A model generated the notes under the pieces. The model did no database searches. It was not told the origin of the DNA and saw nothing but the letters and a program-made list of their open reading frames with translations. This document shows, in pieces, positions 59,901 to 64,000 of a stretch of 64,000 bases of DNA (positions are counted from its first letter, which is position 1; each line of letters opens with the position of its first letter). This DNA is from Silurus meridionalis (Eukaryota > Chordata > Actinopteri > Siluriformes > Siluridae), in contig NC_060893.1 of NCBI RefSeq assembly GCF_014805685.1, forward strand, positions 19,244,025 through 19,308,024, given 5' to 3'. Made by a program: the position numbers and the translations under genes.

Positions 59901-62900
59901 TTTTGTCTTTCGTTTGTAATTAATCATTAGAGTTGTAATTCACGTTCCACATTCAGGATATGGTGTTAAGTTTTAGTAATTTTTGTCTTTTGCACTTCCA
60001 TCCACTCCCCACTTCTTTACAATAAGGGCACCAGGCTAGAGACAAGGTACCAGTACTTTTTTTCTGCCAGCGAGTTTTGACGTTCACGCGATGGCATTTA
60101 TTTTCTCATTTCTTGTTCTGTTTGTTAATTTATTTTGAAGCAGGAGGACTAATGTAGATTCTTGTGAGCAGCCCTGTCCTACTGCATGAAACGCATTAAA
60201 TTTTGTACGGCAACCATTTCACATACCGACTAGTTTTTGGCTCACAACTAAAGACACTTATGAAAAGAGTGTTGTGTAAATGTGGAAATAATGTGCAGGT
60301 TTTAGTTTGACAGCTTTCACACATCGAGGAGGCAGTGCCACAAATAAAAAGGATGTACTGTCAGGATTGGCGGTTAAGACACAAATGTGACAGAAAAGGG
60401 GGCTACTTTTTGTGTTGCACCGTGTGCTCAAGGCATCAGGTTAATATAACATGAGGATTCGTAAACTTTAGCATAAAGTTGGTCAAATTCAACACCTGCA
60501 GTCCTTTAGGATTTCCTTTTTTAAACTGTAATGCATCTCATATACTCACACATCAGTGACACACATATGACAATGAGAAATGCTGAATGAGCAGAATTTC
60601 TCAATCTACTGCCACCTAATTGAAAAGTGTTTCTTTTTTGCTTGTTTCTGATGCTGGAGGAGTGCAAAATGCAACCAAAACCACAATCAAAGAAATTTGA
60701 AATAACACTCAATGTACACTTAGACAACAGTGATCAATGGAACACACTTAAAATAACAAAAGCAAAAAATAATAGTAATAAAAATAAAATACAACTAACA
60801 AAACAGAAAATGAAACAACTATTCATTTATAAAAGTGTAAACACCTCTGAAACAAAAATCGGTAAAGGCATAAATGTAGTACCAAATAGTAAAAATAATG
60901 CTGTTCATATGACTAAACATTCGAATTATCAAATAAAATTAGATTACATTTGTGACACTAACAGTTATGTGGGTTGGTATTTTGTGAGCGAATGCTTTCT
61001 AATTTAAAATGTTGCAGTGCTGAAAAACAGGAGGTTTTGGCAACCAATGAAAACTTGAAAGCTGCTTCACTTTAATAATGACCCCAGAATACATCATTAT
61101 CTCTATAACTTAATATCTGGCATCCTAAACAGAAAAAAAGCTGGTGACAATGAAGTTGGAATGAGTCATTGTGTTTTTACACACTCCCCTTTTAATTGCA
61201 ATTACACGGCCAGTCATCCTCATTGCTACTCATGAGCATAGTGACTTAATCCACCAAATGGCACAAACAGCCCTTCCCCATGGGACAGTGCAGTACGGCA
61301 TCATACCACTATTATTACGCATGTAGAATTAGATGTATGCTTGTAATGTTGGAGTTATAGAAAAATAATTAAACGAGAGTAGTAGCCATTACAACGAAGC
61401 TGTATATTTTAATAGCAGCACATTCTAAATTGTTTAATTTCTATAATACGATTTTTCAACACTATTTGTTTGTTAATTAAAGAATGACACGTACTCGTCT
61501 CTATATTCATATTTTGAGATATGAGAGAGAGAGAGATATCTATATCTATAAAAACACTATTTATGCTATAGTAGAATCATTCTCGTATTCTTTTTTTTTT
61601 TGCCAATAAGACCGCGGTACTAAATATTTTCGCATGCTAAAAAACTGATTTCCCTCTGCCTGTTACAAAGTGTTCACCCCTTCTAAAATTCGTTTAACAT
61701 GGAGCACCATGCAAGGTCTTGTTGAGGTTACAAAATACTAGAAAAACTATTTTAGAGCATATTAATATAAACCTGTGATTTGCCTTGCAGGTGGGGCTAC
61801 AGTCACGGTCAATGTGTCAACACCTTCTAACCAGTCAGAGATGAGAATTCAGTGGCGCTGTGGTATGATGTACCGTGCAGTACCGCACTGTCCATTGGGG
61901 GGGGAAAAAGAGGAACTGCTGCTGTGAAAAAGTTTTTTTTTTTTTGCTTTCATAAAAACTTATATTGTATGGTAAGATGTGATGATCATTTTCAGTCAGA
62001 AACACTGCTCAAAATATCTTCATCTGCATATTGTTAGTGGCTTACCTGTACTATTGTGGATGTGGCTTTTTAATATCAGTGCCACTATATTAGTGAAGAC
62101 GATACATTTCACAGTAGTATTCATCTCATTCATTAAATCTCATACCACTGATAAAACAGCAAAAGATGTGAACATAATGCTAATATTTTAATCGAGCGTG
62201 TAGACTCTACTTGTCATGGTGAGTTTAAAAAATTAAATGTGCTGAAGTACACCGACACTTTGTCTATTCACAGAATAGCATACTGCTCCAGTTCAAGCAG
62301 GAGAACTACTTTGGCATCCAAACAAGAGTAGGAAACCCAATACTGGACCTGAGTGCCTTACCGTGGGGAATTAAATCCACTGTCCACAGTCACACTGCTG
62401 GAGTCCATGCTGTCCAGACGTGTGGAGTGGGCCGACTTCTGGCTGTTGCTGCTCTCCCCTTCTTTGGGACTGAGAAAGGTGAGGTTCTTTTCAAACTTGC
62501 GCTGGAGGTCTCGCTCCTTCTCCCGCTCCAATAGCCACTTCATTGTCCCTCCACCTTCCCGAACTTTCTCCTCCACTTTGTTCTTATGGCTAGTGTCCTC
62601 AGACTCGTCATCTGAAACATTGTAGTAGTCAAAGGTGGTTTCCATGCACGCAGCCTGCTCCTGGCCGGACGATGATGGTACAGACAACGGAAGAGGATCT
62701 TCAAAGTGTTCCTGGTTCTCCAGTACCTCCACGGACTTTGTGTGTGGAGCTTTGCGCATCGTCCCTGGCCTGGAGAAACTGCTTTCCACATAGTCCACAG
62801 GTTTGAACAAGGTCTCTTGGTTGTAAACCTCTGCCATTTTATCCAAGTCACCTGAGTCAGGGTTGTGTTGGTGCACTAAGCGTCCATTGGGCACAGGCTC

Positions 62901-64000
62901 TGGCATCTGGTTTGACACAGATAATGATAAACTGTTCTGTCCCATTGTGGAATCGTCATTATACTCTACAGGATGAGGTGAGGTCAGAATTGGAGCTGGA
63001 CGTTCAGAAGAAATCCCCTTCCAAACACCTTCTTTAAAATCATGATTGGATTTTGAAAGAGAAGAATGAGCAGAGTAGGATGCCTCATTCACTGCTGTAT
63101 GCTGGAAATAGTCATCCACAGGTGTTTTTAGAGAGCAGGCCTTAAGGTCAGTAAAGGCCGTTAAACAGTCTTTGCTTTTACTTTTCTCCAGCGTTCTACA
63201 GTGCATGGCATCCTCTGGAGCCCCCCTTCCAACATCAGGCACACAAATATCAGAGTTCAACCTAGCAGCAGAGTGCATAGCACGAGAGTAGTGGCTCTTC
63301 TGGGCAGACGCCCTCAAAGTCCCATCATCAGTGTAATACCGGTTGCGTTCATCCGGACTGCACTCATAGTCTTCAACAGTGCCCAAGAACGGTCCTCCTA
63401 GAGGGCCCTTGGAATTGTCCATAGAGCGTGACCTCTCTTTCGCCTTATCTGACCTTTCATTTCGCGATTTCCTTTCCTGGGTGTGGCTGTGGCTTCGATG
63501 AACTTTGGAATGTGACTGTGCCCTGGATGGTTCTGGAAAGGGCATCTCTGTCCTTCTTTTGGCTAGTTCTCCTGACACGTCCCACTCTGGCGCTGTAGTG
63601 AAGTGGGACTCCACAATGTTTGGGTTGCTATGCATTATGTATTTTCCCCTGTTTCTCTCCATGGACATCATTGTCTCTCTTGGAGAGCGCACCAGAGATG
63701 AGCTATAGAACCTGTAGTCCCGGTCATATGATATATCCAGGTTGGAGCCTTCAGACCGTTCCCCTCTAGAGGCACGTGTTTTGCTGTGGGACCTTGAAGA
63801 TTTACCCTGTTGGGCCTTGCGATGACTACGGCTGCGTTTACTCCGAGTGCTGTGCTGAGCTGACGAATTAGCTTTGCTTCTCTGAGCCTTCTCCTCCTCT
63901 AGCCGCTTCATCACGGCTGTATGGCGAGCCAGATTCTCAACTGTTAGGTCTGGGTTGATTCGTCGAATGATCTCCATCTCCACATCTCGTGGGACAGTGC
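56907..64000 (-). CDS. stox2: Storkhead-box protein 2, 3' part (last two coding exons; continues beyond window)
   Basis: A large exon is open from the window edge (64000) to the donor CACG|GTAAGG (exon end 62362). The last exon is 57096-56907 (acceptor GGGCTCCAG, stop TAG at 56907-56909). Joined, they give about 608 residues of C-terminal STOX2. Landmarks: EMEIIRRINPDLTVENLARH at the start, WDVSGELAKRRTEMPFPEPS, KAKERSRSMDNSKGPLG, FDYYNVSDDESEDTS, LLEREKERDLQRKFEKNLT, DSMDSSSVTVDSGFNSPR, RESLASNTSS and the end QASITSV. All are familiar from human STOX2. The winged-helix storkhead domain is upstream, outside the window. The region is Ser/Arg/Lys-rich and largely disordered, consistent with a nuclear regulator. 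The C-terminal I-T-S-V fits a class I PDZ ligand (T at -2, V at 0); whether it is used is unknown. The intron (57097-62361) is about 5.3 kb. Confidence 0.95.
57097..62361 (-). other. Last intron of stox2
   Basis: No recognisable transposon, SINE or long microsatellite, unlike every other gap of this size in the window. It contains short A/T homopolymers and a GAGA-rich patch near 61520. The longest open frame (60627-61007, +) is Lys/Asn-rich low complexity and not supported as a gene. Confidence 0.6.

Noticed and set aside
60627..61007. 126-residue + strand frame in the stox2 intron
   Set aside because: A-rich, Lys/Asn-dominated low complexity with no domain, no Kozak context worth noting and no splice partners.

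Overview
The window looks like chromosomal DNA of a ray-finned fish (a teleost; finer placement is not possible from sequence alone). Every recognisable protein gene is split by GT-AG introns. Gaps and introns are full of dinucleotide and tetranucleotide microsatellites, tRNA-derived SINEs, LINE 3' ends, Tc1-like elements and small inverted-repeat DNA transposons. I see no bacterial-type operons, CRISPR arrays or functional RNA genes.

Layout. 1-6.9 kb holds repeats and two small single-pass membrane protein genes on the + strand that I cannot name (exons 1908-2212, partial; coding exon 6587-6922). 7.6-18.8 kb carries a complete minus-strand soluble guanylate cyclase beta-2-type gene (gucy1b2). 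I could join 18 coding exons in frame into 756 residues, with a heme (H-NOX) domain, HNOB/PAS region, signalling helix, cyclase domain and a C-terminal CaaX box. 21.5-26.5 kb carries a five-exon myozenin gene on the + strand (253 residues, best fit myoz3), head-to-head with gucy1b2. 26.5-32.2 kb is intergenic: LINE and transposon debris plus the probable acsl1 3' UTR. 32.2-44.6 kb carries a complete 20-exon acsl1 (697 residues, minus strand); a GC-richer CCAAT-box segment near 51.9-52.1 kb is its likely promoter. 56.9-64.0 kb carries the last two coding exons of stox2 (minus strand, continuing past the window end), with a probable long 3' UTR below 56.9 kb.

The genes act in separate processes: gas/cGMP signalling, Z-disc structure, fatty-acid activation and a winged-helix regulator. 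acsl1 and stox2 are both on human 4q35 as I recall it, so that half fits conserved synteny.

Most interesting points. The cyclase keeps both metal-binding Asp residues but has replaced the transition-state Asn/Arg pair and the purine-selecting Cys, within an otherwise intact frame. Its heme-ligand exon has a (TG)n tract in place of a polypyrimidine tract, and an acsl1 exon is accepted directly from a (CT)n microsatellite. An internally deleted Tc1 element with about 200-bp inverted repeats sits in a TA tract in gucy1b2 intron 1. A decayed 34-bp-period minisatellite repeats a TGACATCAG core in the intron before the 6.5-kb membrane-protein exon.
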